Origin: Arthrobacter sp. KBS0703
GTDB taxonomy: Bacteria > Actinomycetota > Actinomycetes > Actinomycetales > Micrococcaceae
Length of the DNA stretch: 64,000 nucleotides
Assembly (NCBI RefSeq): GCF_002008315.2
Contig: NZ_MVDG02000001.1
Coordinates: 2,914,001-2,978,000 of the forward strand
Direction of reading: 5' to 3'
In this document: positions 16,528 through 25,194 of the stretch, piece after piece
How positions within the stretch are numbered: the first letter of the stretch is position 1
Layout: every line of letters starts with the position of its first letter
Translations under genes and position numbers: made by a program
The notes under the pieces: generated by a model
The model's database searches: none
Told to the model about the DNA's origin: nothing
The model's input: only the letters and a program-made list of their open reading frames with translations

Positions 16528-16721
16528 TTTCATTCCTCCTGTGGAGGTCATGCGTCATCCCCAAGTGGCGCGGTCGTTGGCTTTAGCCTCCGATCAGTTT
16601 CCCACCGCAGGACTGCCACAGCAATGGAACGGGGCAGGGCAACAGCACTGAGCGCCAGCCAGAGCGGTACTCAGCACCGGCCGGCAAGCGCCCGCACAAG
16701 GCCCCCCAACGCACCGCGCCA

Positions 16722-17153
16722 TCACACCCCCGGCATCAGCCCCAGCTGCGCCATCATGGACGCGACGTCCGGATGGGCGCGGAAGGAGACGAACTTTCCG
16801 TCCTTAACGGACGCGAAGTAGGTGCCGGTGCCGGTCACCGACTTGCCCGTGGCCGGGACCTCCTGATTCCCCATCCGCAACGGCCCCGTGTTGGTGCCGC
16901 TGAACTCCACTTCCCCTGCGACCTGGTCCTCGGTGACCACCCTGCTGGTGGACCTGGCGCGCATGTCCGGGAATGCCGTGAACCACCCTTCCATGTACGC
17001 TTGAACTTGCTCCCGGCTACGGAACGGCTCAGGCGCCATCACATCCGAAAACGTGAATCCGTCGGCCAGCAGAGCGGTGAACGCCGCCGCATCGTGCTGG
17101 TCCCAGGCCGCCATTCCGCGGTCATCAAGCTGCTCTACATCAGCGCGTGACAT
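16722..17153 (-). CDS. SnoaL-like ester-cyclase family protein
   Basis: 143 aa, a single SnoaL/NTF2-like domain: WDQHDAAAFTALLADGFTFSDV, AYMEGWFTAFPDMRARSTSRVVTEDQVAGEVEFSGTNTG and GKSVTGTGTYFASVKDGKFVSFRAHPD. The start follows AAGGAGGAG. A paralogue lies at 22862. Such proteins are often annotated as polyketide cyclases, but most are of unknown function. Confidence 0.78.
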   Translation of the reverse strand: MSRADVEQLDDRGMAAWDQHDAAAFTALLADGFTFSDVMAPEPFRSREQVQAYMEGWFTAFPDMRARSTSRVVTEDQVAGEVEFSGTNTGPLRMGNQEVPATGKSVTGTGTYFASVKDGKFVSFRAHPDVASMMAQLGLMPGV

Positions 17154-17239
17154 CACACATCTCCTCCTTGAAATGTCCTGATGCGGCTCATGGTAGGCCT
17201 TCCAGCGCGCTGGTCAATGCCCTCGCGCAAACCTGGTTC

Positions 17240-18604
17240 CTACGCCGCCTTCCGCTCCCGCCACAGCAACGCCACCACGAACGTCACCGCGCAGAGGCCC
17301 AGCATCACCAGCACCATGCGGCCCCAGTTCTCCTGGTTCACCCCGTCGCCGTAGAAGATGCCGATCATCACGGTGGCGCCAATGGCCCCTACGTAGCGGC
17401 AGGTCTGGAAGATCCCGGCGGCCACTCCCCTGTCCTGCGGGGCCGCGGAGAGGTACAGCCCCTGGTTGGAGGCGATGCTGACCGAGCCGTACGGTACGCC
17501 CATCAGGGCCGTGAGGGCGAGCACCAGCAGGACGGCAAACGACGCCGTCAGCAGCCAGAGTGCAGCTGCCGCCACGGTCAGAAGCACGACGCCGACAATC
17601 AGCACCCGCCGCACGCCGGACCGGTCGATCGCGCGGACGGCAAGCGGCGTAATGACCACGGACATCGCAGCCAGCGGCAGCATTAGCCCGCCCACCACTC
17701 CGGGGTCGTAGCCGGCCGCCTCCTGCAGAAGCTGGGGCAGCCCGAAGAACGCGAAGTAGTAGACACAGCTGAACAGCACGAAGCCCAGGTACACGAGCAG
17801 CAGCGGCCGGTTCCTGCCGAGCAGCCGCAGGTCCAGGAACGGCTTCCCGAAGCTCAGCTCGCGCCAGGCGAACAGCACGGCGAGCGCCATCGCCCCGCCC
17901 AGCAGCCCCCAACGGAGTCCGGGCAGCGCATTCAGCAGGCCCATAAGCAAGAGCACCATACCGCCGGTGAACGCGAGGATGCCGGGGATGTCGGAGTCGC
18001 GGAGCAGGGTGGCCACGCTGCCCTGCTCCCGCGCGTGGTCCGCAGGGGCGAACCTCCGCACGATGAACAGGGCGGCCAGCGCCAGCGGAACGTTGATCAG
18101 GAACAGCGCTTCCCAGCCGACCAGGCTCACCAGCAGCCCGCCCACCACCGGGCCGACGGCGGCCCCGGACGTGTTGGCCATCTGGATGCGTCCCAGCGGC
18201 CGGGTAGAGGTCGAGTTCGCCTGCCTGGCCAGGGCGCCGACCATGACGACGGCGCTCGGGTACGCCGTCGCAGTTCCCAGCGCCATGAGCGCCCGGGCGA
18301 TGCAGACGAACACGAAGTTAGGCGAGAAGGGCGCTAGCGCGCAGGTCACCGCCACCAGCGCCATGCCGAGCATGAAGAGCCGCCGCGGCCCGAACCTGTC
18401 GGCCAGCCGCCCCATCAGTGGCTGGCCCGCGGCCGAGGTGATGTAGAAGGCGGTGATCACCCACGTGACCGTGGCGACGTCGAGCCTGAAATCCTCGCGC
18501 AGCACCACCAGGGCGACGGCGATCATCGACGAGTTCAGCGGGTTCAGCGACGTGCCCAGGCTCAGGCCAGCCACCGCGAGTCCGGCGCGGGAAGGGTTGC
18601 TCAC
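17240..18604 (-). CDS. MFS exporter, DHA2-like
   Basis: About 454 aa from GTG at 18604 (GGGGAAG 10 bases upstream); GTG at 18622 is an alternative. LNPLNSSMIAVALVVLREDFRLDVATVTWVITAFYITSAAGQPLMGRLADRFGPRRLF contains the DHA2 TM1 and motif A. About 14 hydrophobic segments follow. It probably exports drugs. It is transcribed alone, and no regulator adjoins it. Confidence 0.83.
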   Translation of the reverse strand: MSNPSRAGLAVAGLSLGTSLNPLNSSMIAVALVVLREDFRLDVATVTWVITAFYITSAAGQPLMGRLADRFGPRRLFMLGMALVAVTCALAPFSPNFVFVCIARALMALGTATAYPSAVVMVGALARQANSTSTRPLGRIQMANTSGAAVGPVVGGLLVSLVGWEALFLINVPLALAALFIVRRFAPADHAREQGSVATLLRDSDIPGILAFTGGMVLLLMGLLNALPGLRWGLLGGAMALAVLFAWRELSFGKPFLDLRLLGRNRPLLLVYLGFVLFSCVYYFAFFGLPQLLQEAAGYDPGVVGGLMLPLAAMSVVITPLAVRAIDRSGVRRVLIVGVVLLTVAAAALWLLTASFAVLLVLALTALMGVPYGSVSIASNQGLYLSAAPQDRGVAAGIFQTCRYVGAIGATVMIGIFYGDGVNQENWGRMVLVMLGLCAVTFVVALLWRERKAA

Positions 18605-18752
18605 GGCAACAGTCTTCCCCACGGGGCGCTTCTGCGGCGAACTCGGTGACGTTTCCTGGCCACCATCGCCTCCACCGCCAGCTCAGTTTTGCGCTGAACC
18701 CGTGGCAGGGCGACCTGAAGCTCTGGACGAGCGCCCGGCTGGATTAAGGGAT

Positions 18753-19256
18753 TCAGCCCGTCGTGCGGTGTGTACTCGTGGTGCTTCGCATTCCGCTGTA
18801 GGCTGCCACGACCCCCACCAGGAAGACGAGGACCGCGAGGTAGATCAGGCCGAGGTGCCCAAGCGTGGCCAGACCCCATGGGTAGTGCGCGGGGAGGGCC
18901 ACAGCGAGTCCGACGACCGGGACGATAACGGCTGTGGCGAAGGCCCACCGTTCTCCGCGGCGCACCCCGTACCAGGACAGGCCTGCGACAGCCAGCCCGG
19001 TCGCAGCGATGAAGCCGCTGACCGCGATGTGCAGATGGCTGATGTAGTGATACAGCTGCGGGCTGAACGCCTCGATCTCCGCCTTTCCCTTATCCACTTG
19101 ATCGGGGCCGATGCCCAGCTCGAGGAAGGCGTCCGTGAAGTTGAGTACCAAGAAGATTACGGCGTACCCCACGAAGGCCAGCCCGGCCAGTGTCATGAGA
19201 GCGGCTCCCGTCCGGAGTCGGGATTGTTCCGCTTGGGGAGTTTGGATGGTGGACAC
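18753..19256 (-). CDS. Four-TM membrane protein, divergent from ArsR-rhodanese
   Basis: About 167 aa from the GTG before STIQTP (AAAGGGGG upstream). Four hydrophobic stretches are visible (AALMTLAGLAFVGYAVIFLVL; ISHLHIAVSGFIAATGLAVAGLSW; WAFATAVIVPVVGLAVALP; LGHLGLIYLAVLVFLVGVV), with His residues at HLHI and LGHLG. Family not recognised. It shares a promoter region with the ArsR-rhodanese regulator and its palindromes, so it is a likely target gene. Confidence 0.65.
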   Translation of the reverse strand: MSTIQTPQAEQSRLRTGAALMTLAGLAFVGYAVIFLVLNFTDAFLELGIGPDQVDKGKAEIEAFSPQLYHYISHLHIAVSGFIAATGLAVAGLSWYGVRRGERWAFATAVIVPVVGLAVALPAHYPWGLATLGHLGLIYLAVLVFLVGVVAAYSGMRSTTSTHRTTG

Positions 19257-19273
19257 GGCCACCACCCCCTTTC

Positions 19274-19335
19274 TTATTCAAGTAGGTACTTGAATAAGAA
19301 TCCCTTGACGGTAGCATTGTCAAGAGAACTCTTGA
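19274..19335. promoter_or_regulatory. Two palindromic ArsR-type operators
   Basis: TTATTCAAGTA-GG-TACTTGAATAA (19274-19297) is a perfect inverted repeat. TCAAGAG-AA-CTCTTGA (19320-19335) is a second, sharing the core TCAAG/CTTGA. Both lie between the divergent membrane protein and ArsR-rhodanese genes. Confidence 0.75.
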
Positions 19336-19348
19336 ATAGGAGGCCCGA

Positions 19349-20041
19349 GTGGGCGATCAGCAGGAAAAGGATGCGCTCTTCGACGCCCTCGTAGAAGCTG
19401 CCAGGGCGTTGGGGAACGGCAGGAGGGCGCAGCTGATCGATATCCTCGGGCAGGGCGAGAGGTCGGTTGACGAGCTGGCCGCCGAGATCCACCAGACTAT
19501 GGCCAACACATCCCAGCATCTGCAGCGCTTGCTGCGAGCCGGCCTTGCCTGCTCCAGACGCTCGGGGACGCGGATCTACTACTCCCTTGCCAGCCCGGCA
19601 GTGGAGCGGCTATGGCGAGCACTTCGGGAGACGGCCGAGGCGCACTCGGGGGAGCTGGGCGATCTCGTCCGTGCCTACGTCGGCGATCGCGCCGACCTGA
19701 GCATGATCACGCGCGACGAACTGCTGCTGCGGCTGCGGCAGGGCGACGTTGTTGTGCTGGACGTGCGTCCGCAGCCAGAGTACGAATCCGGACATATCCC
19801 GGGTGCGCTTTCCGTACCCTTCTCGGACATTAAGTCTCGACTCCGCGAGGTTCCCCAGGGGAGCGAAATCGTCGCCTACTGCCGCGGACCATACTGCCTA
19901 TATGCAGACGAAGCCGTGCGGCTGCTCACGGACGAAGGGCGCGTCGCCACCAGGCTTGAGGAGGGCTTCCCCGAGTGGAAGGCGAACGGGCTCCCGATAG
20001 AACAGTCGGCCACGGCACGGAATTCGCCGCCAGGGCACTGA
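19349..20041 (+). CDS. ArsR regulator fused to rhodanese domain
   Basis: 230 aa from a GTG. Residues 1-100 are an ArsR winged helix (RRAQLIDILGQGERSVDELAAEIHQTMANTSQHLQRLLRAGL). Residues 120-220 are a rhodanese domain (VVVLDVRPQPEYESGHIPGA) with active Cys178 in AYCRGPYC. This architecture is known in actinobacteria; a sulfur-transfer or thiol-sensing role for the regulator is plausible because rhodanese cysteines carry persulfides. It lies next to two palindromes of matching type and should control itself and the divergent membrane protein. Confidence 0.87.
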   Translation: MGDQQEKDALFDALVEAARALGNGRRAQLIDILGQGERSVDELAAEIHQTMANTSQHLQRLLRAGLACSRRSGTRIYYSLASPAVERLWRALRETAEAHSGELGDLVRAYVGDRADLSMITRDELLLRLRQGDVVVLDVRPQPEYESGHIPGALSVPFSDIKSRLREVPQGSEIVAYCRGPYCLYADEAVRLLTDEGRVATRLEEGFPEWKANGLPIEQSATARNSPPGH

Positions 20042-20179
20042 TCGAGTGGTGCAACACGGCCGGCGTGGACACTGCGTTCATCGCGGCGACCATACGCTCG
20101 CCGATCGTGCTTCCCTTGTGAGCGCCCGGCCAGAGCAGTACCATCCCCTCACTGAACAGCTCCGTGGAAGTGGGCAACG

Positions 20180-21256
20180 ATGCTCGATACGGCAGGCAAC
20201 ACTGTAACGAAAAAGCGCCGCGACCTGGTCACAGAGCTGCTGGGTGTTTGGCTGCTGCTGGCCGTCTTCCTGGACGGCTGGGCGCACCTCAACCTCCCCA
20301 GCCTGGAGACATTCTTCACGCCGTGGCACGCCGCCCTCTACTCCGGCATGGTGGCCACCGCGGCGTGGACCGCCCTCGTGATCTGGCGGAACCGGACGCC
20401 GGGGCAGCCGCTCTCGCAGGCCCCACCGCCGGGCTACCGCGGCACCGCGATAGGGGTGGTCCTCTTCGGCGTGGCCGGCGGCCTGGACCTGCTGTGGCAC
20501 GAAATTCTGGGCATCGAAGTCTCGCTGGATGCCCTCGTCAGTCCCACCCATCTGCTGCTCGGCTTCAGCCTCTTCCTCATTCTGGGAACGGCAGTCCGCA
20601 GCGCCCGCGCAGCCAGCCGTAACGGGAACTTTGAGTGGACCCCGGCGGCGCTGTTCGCCGTCGTCCTGATGACCGGGCTGGGAGCCTTCTTCCTCATCTA
20701 CTGCTCTGCCTTCGTCCGGCCCGGGCCGACGGCCCTCTTCGTCCCGACGCCGGTGGGCACGCCGGGCCGTCTACAGGCGGAGCTGCCGGTGGTGGTCAGC
20801 CTGACCGGCTACCTGCTGACCACAGCGTTGATCATTGCTCCCTTCCTCTTTACGCTCTCCGCCTCCCGACGCCCTGCCCGCGGGATCGTCACCATGCTGG
20901 TGGCAGCTGCCGCCTGGCTGCCGGTGGCGATGGTGGGCTTGCGTCCCACCGCAATCGCCGGAGCCGCCGGAGCCACTGCGGCCGCAATTTCGGCGGACGT
21001 GCTGCTGGCCCGCCTGCCACAGGCTTGGCTAAACCGGCGGCTGCCCGCGGTGACGGCCGGCATCGCCGCTCTCCTGTGGACGGGCCAGCTGGTGGCCTTC
21101 GCGGTGGCGGACGGGATCCGCTGGCCCGTATCGCTCTGGCTGGGGGCGGTGGTGCTCAGCGCAGCGGCTGCAGCAGGCCTGGCCCTCCTCAGTTCCTGGG
21201 GCCCGGCCACACGTTCAGCACAGGACGCCGCCGGGGTTGTCGAAGGCAGGTTGTGA
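20180..21256 (+). CDS. Polytopic membrane protein of unknown function
   Basis: 358 aa with about nine hydrophobic segments (LLGVWLLLAVFLDGWAHLN, IGVVLFGVAGGLDLLWHEI, AALFAVVLMTGLGAFFLIY and others). Histidines recur near membrane faces: WAHLN, TPWHAALYSG, LLWHEILG, SPTHLLLG. That pattern resembles metal- or haem-coordinating membrane proteins, but no family was recognised. Its stop overlaps the start of the serine hydrolase (GTGA), so the two are translationally coupled and probably work together at the membrane. Confidence 0.7.
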   Translation: MLDTAGNTVTKKRRDLVTELLGVWLLLAVFLDGWAHLNLPSLETFFTPWHAALYSGMVATAAWTALVIWRNRTPGQPLSQAPPPGYRGTAIGVVLFGVAGGLDLLWHEILGIEVSLDALVSPTHLLLGFSLFLILGTAVRSARAASRNGNFEWTPAALFAVVLMTGLGAFFLIYCSAFVRPGPTALFVPTPVGTPGRLQAELPVVVSLTGYLLTTALIIAPFLFTLSASRRPARGIVTMLVAAAAWLPVAMVGLRPTAIAGAAGATAAAISADVLLARLPQAWLNRRLPAVTAGIAALLWTGQLVAFAVADGIRWPVSLWLGAVVLSAAAAAGLALLSSWGPATRSAQDAAGVVEGRL

Positions 21257-22893
21257 GGACGCGCCGAAGCATTTCCGCATCGTCGCATTGCGTTCTGTCA
21301 TGCGTCCTGGCGGTTGGCGTTCTCGGCGGGTTCGGCACGCCGGTAGCGGCCGCCGTCGAAATACCGGCGACCGGAACGCCGGCGACCGGACCTGCGATCC
21401 CGGACCGGGGCTATGAAGCGGTGGACGCCTACCTGCGGGAGCAGATGGCAGCCATCGGGCTTCCGGGAGCCGCCGTCGTCGTCGTGAAAGACGGCGTCCA
21501 GGTGCATTCCGCGGCGTTCGGGCACGCCGACGACTCGGGGCGGCCGATGACAGCCCAGACGCCGGTGCTGCTGGCCTCAACCACCAAGCCCCTCACCGCC
21601 ATGGCCGTGATGCAACAGGTGGAGGCGGGCCGGCTGCGGCTGGACGAGCCGGTGCGGACCTACCTTCCCTGGTTCACCCTGCAGGACAGCCGCTCCTCCG
21701 CGATCACGGTGCGCCAATTACTCCACCAAACAAGCGGCATGGCGTCCAAGGACACGGCGTTCGAAGCCTCCGACGCCCAGGACCCCGAGGCCATCGAGGA
21801 AGGGGTGCGCGCCCTGTCGGGTTCCCCGCTGGCCGGATCGCCGGGTGAGGGGTTCCGGTATGCCAGCGCCAACTTCAACATTCTGGGCCTGCTGGTGCAG
21901 ACGGTCTCCGGCCAGCCGTTCGGGGACTACATGGAGCAGCACGTCTTTGCGCCGCTGGCAATGGCCCACAGTCATACGACACGCGCCGCAGCGCAGGCGG
22001 ACAACGCGGCCGCCGGCTATTCCCTCTGGTTCGGCTCGTTCTGGCGGCAGACCGGAGTGCCGGCGCCCACCACCGGAATGCCGTCCTCCACGATGTACTC
22101 CTCGGCCGAGGACATCGGCCACGAACTGACCGCCCTGCTGGACGAGGGACGGTACCGGGGCCGCGCATTCCTCCGGCCGGAAAGCGTGGAAACCCTGCTC
22201 AAGCCGGAGGTGCAGATTGACGAGTCCAAGGGCTACGCCATGGGCTGGTTCACCCGCCCGCTCGTGGAGTCCGTTGGCCCCGCAAGCGGGGCCGCAAGCC
22301 CGCCCACGGCAGACCCGCCCACCGCGGACCAGGCCTTGCCCCTGCTCCTGGAGCATCAGGGCGAATGGGGCAACAGCCACACTTACAAGGCCATGGTTCC
22401 GGCCTCCCGCCTCGGCGTGGCCCTCGTCATCAACGCGAACGACACGTCGGCCCCGTCACGGCTCAAGGCCATTGACACCAACGTCCTGCGGATTCTCCAC
22501 GCGCAGCCGCCGGTGCCGGCCGTGGTGCAGGAGGACTGGCTCCAGCGCTCCAGCTGGCTGGTGTCGCTGGTACTGCTGCTCGCTGAACTGCTGAGCCTCG
22601 CGCTGGCCCTCGCCTTTCTTCTGCGGAGGTCCGCCGCCCGAAGGCGGTGGGTGCCGTGGGCCGGGGGCGCTGCAGCGCTCGCCCTCGACGGGTTCGCGCT
22701 GTGGCTGTGCCTGGTCTACGCCCCCGCGCGGTTCGACACCCATCTTGCCGTCATAGTCCGCCAGTTTCCCGACGTCGGAGTCGCGCTCGTCCCCGCGCTC
22801 GGGCTGGCCCTCCTCTGGCCGGTCCCGCGAACGGTTTGGCTTGTTTCCCGGATGCGCTCCGCTACTCCGGGATCGCACCGATCTGCTGCATGA
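21253..22893 (+). CDS. Serine hydrolase (beta-lactamase family) with membrane tail
   Basis: 546 aa from the GTG overlapping the upstream stop. A signal peptide (CVLSCVLAVGVLGGFGTPVAAA) is followed by a class C-type hydrolase domain with ASTTKP (SxxK nucleophile), HQTSGM and YASANFN. After about residue 430 come three hydrophobic segments (LVSLVLLLAELLSLALALAFLL; WAGGAAALALDGFALWLCLVY; VALVPALGLALLWPV). The catalytic domain should face the outside, anchored by the C-terminal helices. The 3' end overlaps the convergent SnoaL gene by 32 bp. Confidence 0.83.
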   Translation: MRTRRSISASSHCVLSCVLAVGVLGGFGTPVAAAVEIPATGTPATGPAIPDRGYEAVDAYLREQMAAIGLPGAAVVVVKDGVQVHSAAFGHADDSGRPMTAQTPVLLASTTKPLTAMAVMQQVEAGRLRLDEPVRTYLPWFTLQDSRSSAITVRQLLHQTSGMASKDTAFEASDAQDPEAIEEGVRALSGSPLAGSPGEGFRYASANFNILGLLVQTVSGQPFGDYMEQHVFAPLAMAHSHTTRAAAQADNAAAGYSLWFGSFWRQTGVPAPTTGMPSSTMYSSAEDIGHELTALLDEGRYRGRAFLRPESVETLLKPEVQIDESKGYAMGWFTRPLVESVGPASGAASPPTADPPTADQALPLLLEHQGEWGNSHTYKAMVPASRLGVALVINANDTSAPSRLKAIDTNVLRILHAQPPVPAVVQEDWLQRSSWLVSLVLLLAELLSLALALAFLLRRSAARRRWVPWAGGAAALALDGFALWLCLVYAPARFDTHLAVIVRQFPDVGVALVPALGLALLWPVPRTVWLVSRMRSATPGSHRSAA

Positions 22894-23278
22894 GCCTCAG
22901 GTTGTCGGTGGTTCCCCAGTGCTCGGCGACCTTGCCGTCCACGACGCGAATGATGTCAGTAGTGCTGAACTCGACCGTCTTGCCCGTTGCCGGAATGCCG
23001 GCCATCTCCCCACCATGAGTGCCCGTTAGAATCACGTGGCACGCTTCCATGTCTCCTTCCGCCAGCGATGGCTCGATGGTCTTGGCTTTGATGTCCGGGA
23101 ACGCTGACCGAATCGCATTCACGAAGAACCGGACGCCCTCCTTGCCGGGCGGTTGTCCAGGAAAACCCTCTTCGTGATCGACAAAGTCTTTCGTTGACAA
23201 TTCATCAATTAGAGCTAGATTTCCGCCCTCAATTACCTCTGTGTAAAAACGCTTGATCAGTCCAGCCCCGTCAGACAT
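22862..23278 (-). CDS. SnoaL-like ester-cyclase family protein
   Basis: 138 aa from MSDGAGLIKRFYTEV (GGAGGAG upstream). SnoaL features: VIEGGNLALIDELSTKDFVDHEEGFPGQPPGKEGVRFFVNAIRSAFPD, with HVILTGTHGGEMAGIPATGKTVEFSTTDIIRVVDGKVAEHWGTTD forming the closing sheet. This is closer to the canonical ester-cyclase set than the paralogue at 16722. Function in the cell is unknown. Confidence 0.82.
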   Translation of the reverse strand: MSDGAGLIKRFYTEVIEGGNLALIDELSTKDFVDHEEGFPGQPPGKEGVRFFVNAIRSAFPDIKAKTIEPSLAEGDMEACHVILTGTHGGEMAGIPATGKTVEFSTTDIIRVVDGKVAEHWGTTDNLRLMQQIGAIPE

Positions 23279-23358
23279 TTCCGACTCCTCCAGTGCATGA
23301 GACCGTTCAAATTTTCCCCCGGATGCATGGACGCGCACTCGGCGTGCGGACCGTGCTG

Positions 23359-24123
23359 TCACATCCCCATCCCGCCCGTTGCCGCCGGTGTGAGGGCGAT
23401 ACTGAGGGCAATGACGGCGAGCGCCACGGCAACCGAACGGTTGGCCAGCCGCTTCCAAGGAAGCATCTTCTCCACAGCAATGAATGCGCCCACCAGCGCC
23501 ATCCAGCCGACGCTCATCACGCCCAGCGCAAACAGCGCCACCATAAGCGCCCAGCAGCAGCCGACGCACCAGGCGCCGTGCTCCGCTCCCATACGCAGCG
23601 CCCCGCCGTATCCCGGCCGGAGGCGGTGCAGAATGAAGTCCAGGGGCGTCCGGCACTTGGTGAGGCAGACGTTCTTGGCCGGGGTCAGCTGGTAAACGGC
23701 CGCCGCCAGGATCACCCCGGCCGCGGCGTAGCGTCCGCCGGGCTCCGCGGTGAGCCCGCCCGGCACCAGCGAAGCCACGGCCTCATAGAGCGCGTACGCC
23801 ACAAGCCCGAACGCCGTCCACGCCAGGAGGTAGCCGGCCACGAAAAGCGCGGTGGAACCGCGCGGCGCATACCGCCCCGTTTCCCGACGACGGCGGCCGA
23901 TCTTCGCGTACGCCGTCACCATGGGCGCCACCGACGGAAACATCATGGCGGCCAGCATCACCACCCAGGTGATGAGGAAGAAGTCCAGCGGCCCCGGATC
24001 CGTCCAGCCTCCCATGTTCATTCCGTTCATCCGGTCAGCGGTGAACACCCAGCCCGCCGCCGCGAGGAGGAGCAGAACGGCAACCAGCCCGGCTTGGCGC
24101 ACGTCGATCCGCTGCAGGTCCAT
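23359..24123 (-). CDS. DUF2182 integral membrane protein (predicted metal-binding)
   Basis: About 254 aa from the ATG of MDLQRIDV; the start is uncertain. Features of DUF2182: MNGMNMGGW near the N-terminus, FFLITWVVMLAAMMFPSVAPMV, YQLTPAKNVCLTKCRTPL with two cysteines, and HGAWCVGCCWALMVALFALGVMSVGWM. The Met- and Cys-rich motifs suggest copper or another soft metal. It directly follows the DUF1326 gene, its usual partner. Confidence 0.8.
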   Translation of the reverse strand: MDLQRIDVRQAGLVAVLLLLAAAGWVFTADRMNGMNMGGWTDPGPLDFFLITWVVMLAAMMFPSVAPMVTAYAKIGRRRRETGRYAPRGSTALFVAGYLLAWTAFGLVAYALYEAVASLVPGGLTAEPGGRYAAAGVILAAAVYQLTPAKNVCLTKCRTPLDFILHRLRPGYGGALRMGAEHGAWCVGCCWALMVALFALGVMSVGWMALVGAFIAVEKMLPWKRLANRSVAVALAVIALSIALTPAATGGMGM

Positions 24124-24232
24124 CCTGCGGGGACCGTAGCCGCGCAGACCCGTCCCGGGACGTGCAACGCCGGCGTTGACCTGCGTGCCCGGTCCCGGGA
24201 TCAGAGTGCTGCGCTGCCTGTGATGCCGGGGC

Positions 24233-24850
24233 TCATGCGCGGCCCTTGGGTCCACCTTCAGCCATCTCGCTTGCGAAGGTGAAATCCGCCGTCTCGCCAT
24301 ATACCGCCTCAAAGTCGAGGCCGAAGAGGTCCGATCCGCCCTTGCCCTTGCCGATCAGGAACTCGGGGGCGAAGCCGAACATCGCGTTTTTGACGGTGGT
24401 GACTCCCCCGCCCGGGCCCGGAAGCGATTCGAACGCCAGGTTCGTGTGCCCCGCCACCGATGCCGTCGGGGCGTCGCCGTCGGAGAAACTGATGCTTCCG
24501 CGCTCCACGCCGAGCCACTCGCCGTAGAGGGCGGCGAAGTCGGCGAAGGGACCGCCTTCGTCGCCGTGGAGAATGCGCTCCAAGGCCTGGGCCTGGCCGT
24601 CGGAGATGCCGTCGCCGAGGACGATGCCGACCTTCCAGTTACCGGACGTCAGGTTGGACGGGAACAGGTTGCAGAAGGCGAAGTCGACGCCTGAAAGATC
24701 GGTGTCATCGAGCCGGCCGCTGGCGATGTGGAAGACCGCCGCGCCGCGGCATTCCCCGTTCGGCCCCGTGGGCGGGTTGTCCACGGGACACGGACAGATC
24801 AACTGGCAGTTGCAGTTCGCAAGATATTTTCCGGACATTTCCCAAGACAT
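24233..24850 (-). CDS. DUF1326 protein
   Basis: 205 aa from the ATG with GGAGGG upstream. The N-terminus WEMSGKYLANCNCQLICPCP is the DUF1326 hallmark with clustered cysteines. The rest (GNWKVGIVLGDGISDGQAQALERILHGDEGGPF) is a soluble, probably metal-linked fold. It pairs with the downstream DUF2182 membrane protein. The biochemical role of the pair is not established; metal handling is inferred from the Cys/Met motifs. Confidence 0.82.
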   Translation of the reverse strand: MSWEMSGKYLANCNCQLICPCPVDNPPTGPNGECRGAAVFHIASGRLDDTDLSGVDFAFCNLFPSNLTSGNWKVGIVLGDGISDGQAQALERILHGDEGGPFADFAALYGEWLGVERGSISFSDGDAPTASVAGHTNLAFESLPGPGGGVTTVKNAMFGFAPEFLIGKGKGGSDLFGLDFEAVYGETADFTFASEMAEGGPKGRA

Positions 24851-25194
24851 CAGAACCCTCCTCGCTGGCGCCGTCGCCAAGCAAAAGCGGCCCAGATTCA
24901 GCGCCGAGAATACTTAGGAACGGGGCAGAACGCCCCGTTAAGGCAGACCGTATTCCCGGATAATCTGCGTGTCAATATCCCGTGATTACGGGGAAAGACA
25001 GCCAGGCGCGTCCCATCATTTTCTGAGCCTCCCGCCGTCCTAGGAGTCCGGTGCCCGAACTTCGCAGACCGTCAGCACACTTGTTAACCTCCCATCCAAC
25101 TCCCCGCACACCACGCGCCATCTGGCCTGGGTAGCGTGGATGGGTCAGCCGGCCGCATCGCCGGCACCGGTCTCATCCAGGAGGAACCATTCCC
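24851..25194. other. Gene-free stretch upstream of GDPD gene
   Basis: No gene. It contains a hairpin AACGGGGC-AGAAC-GCCCCGTT (24919-24939) and should hold divergent promoters for DUF1326 and the phosphodiesterase. Confidence 0.5.
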
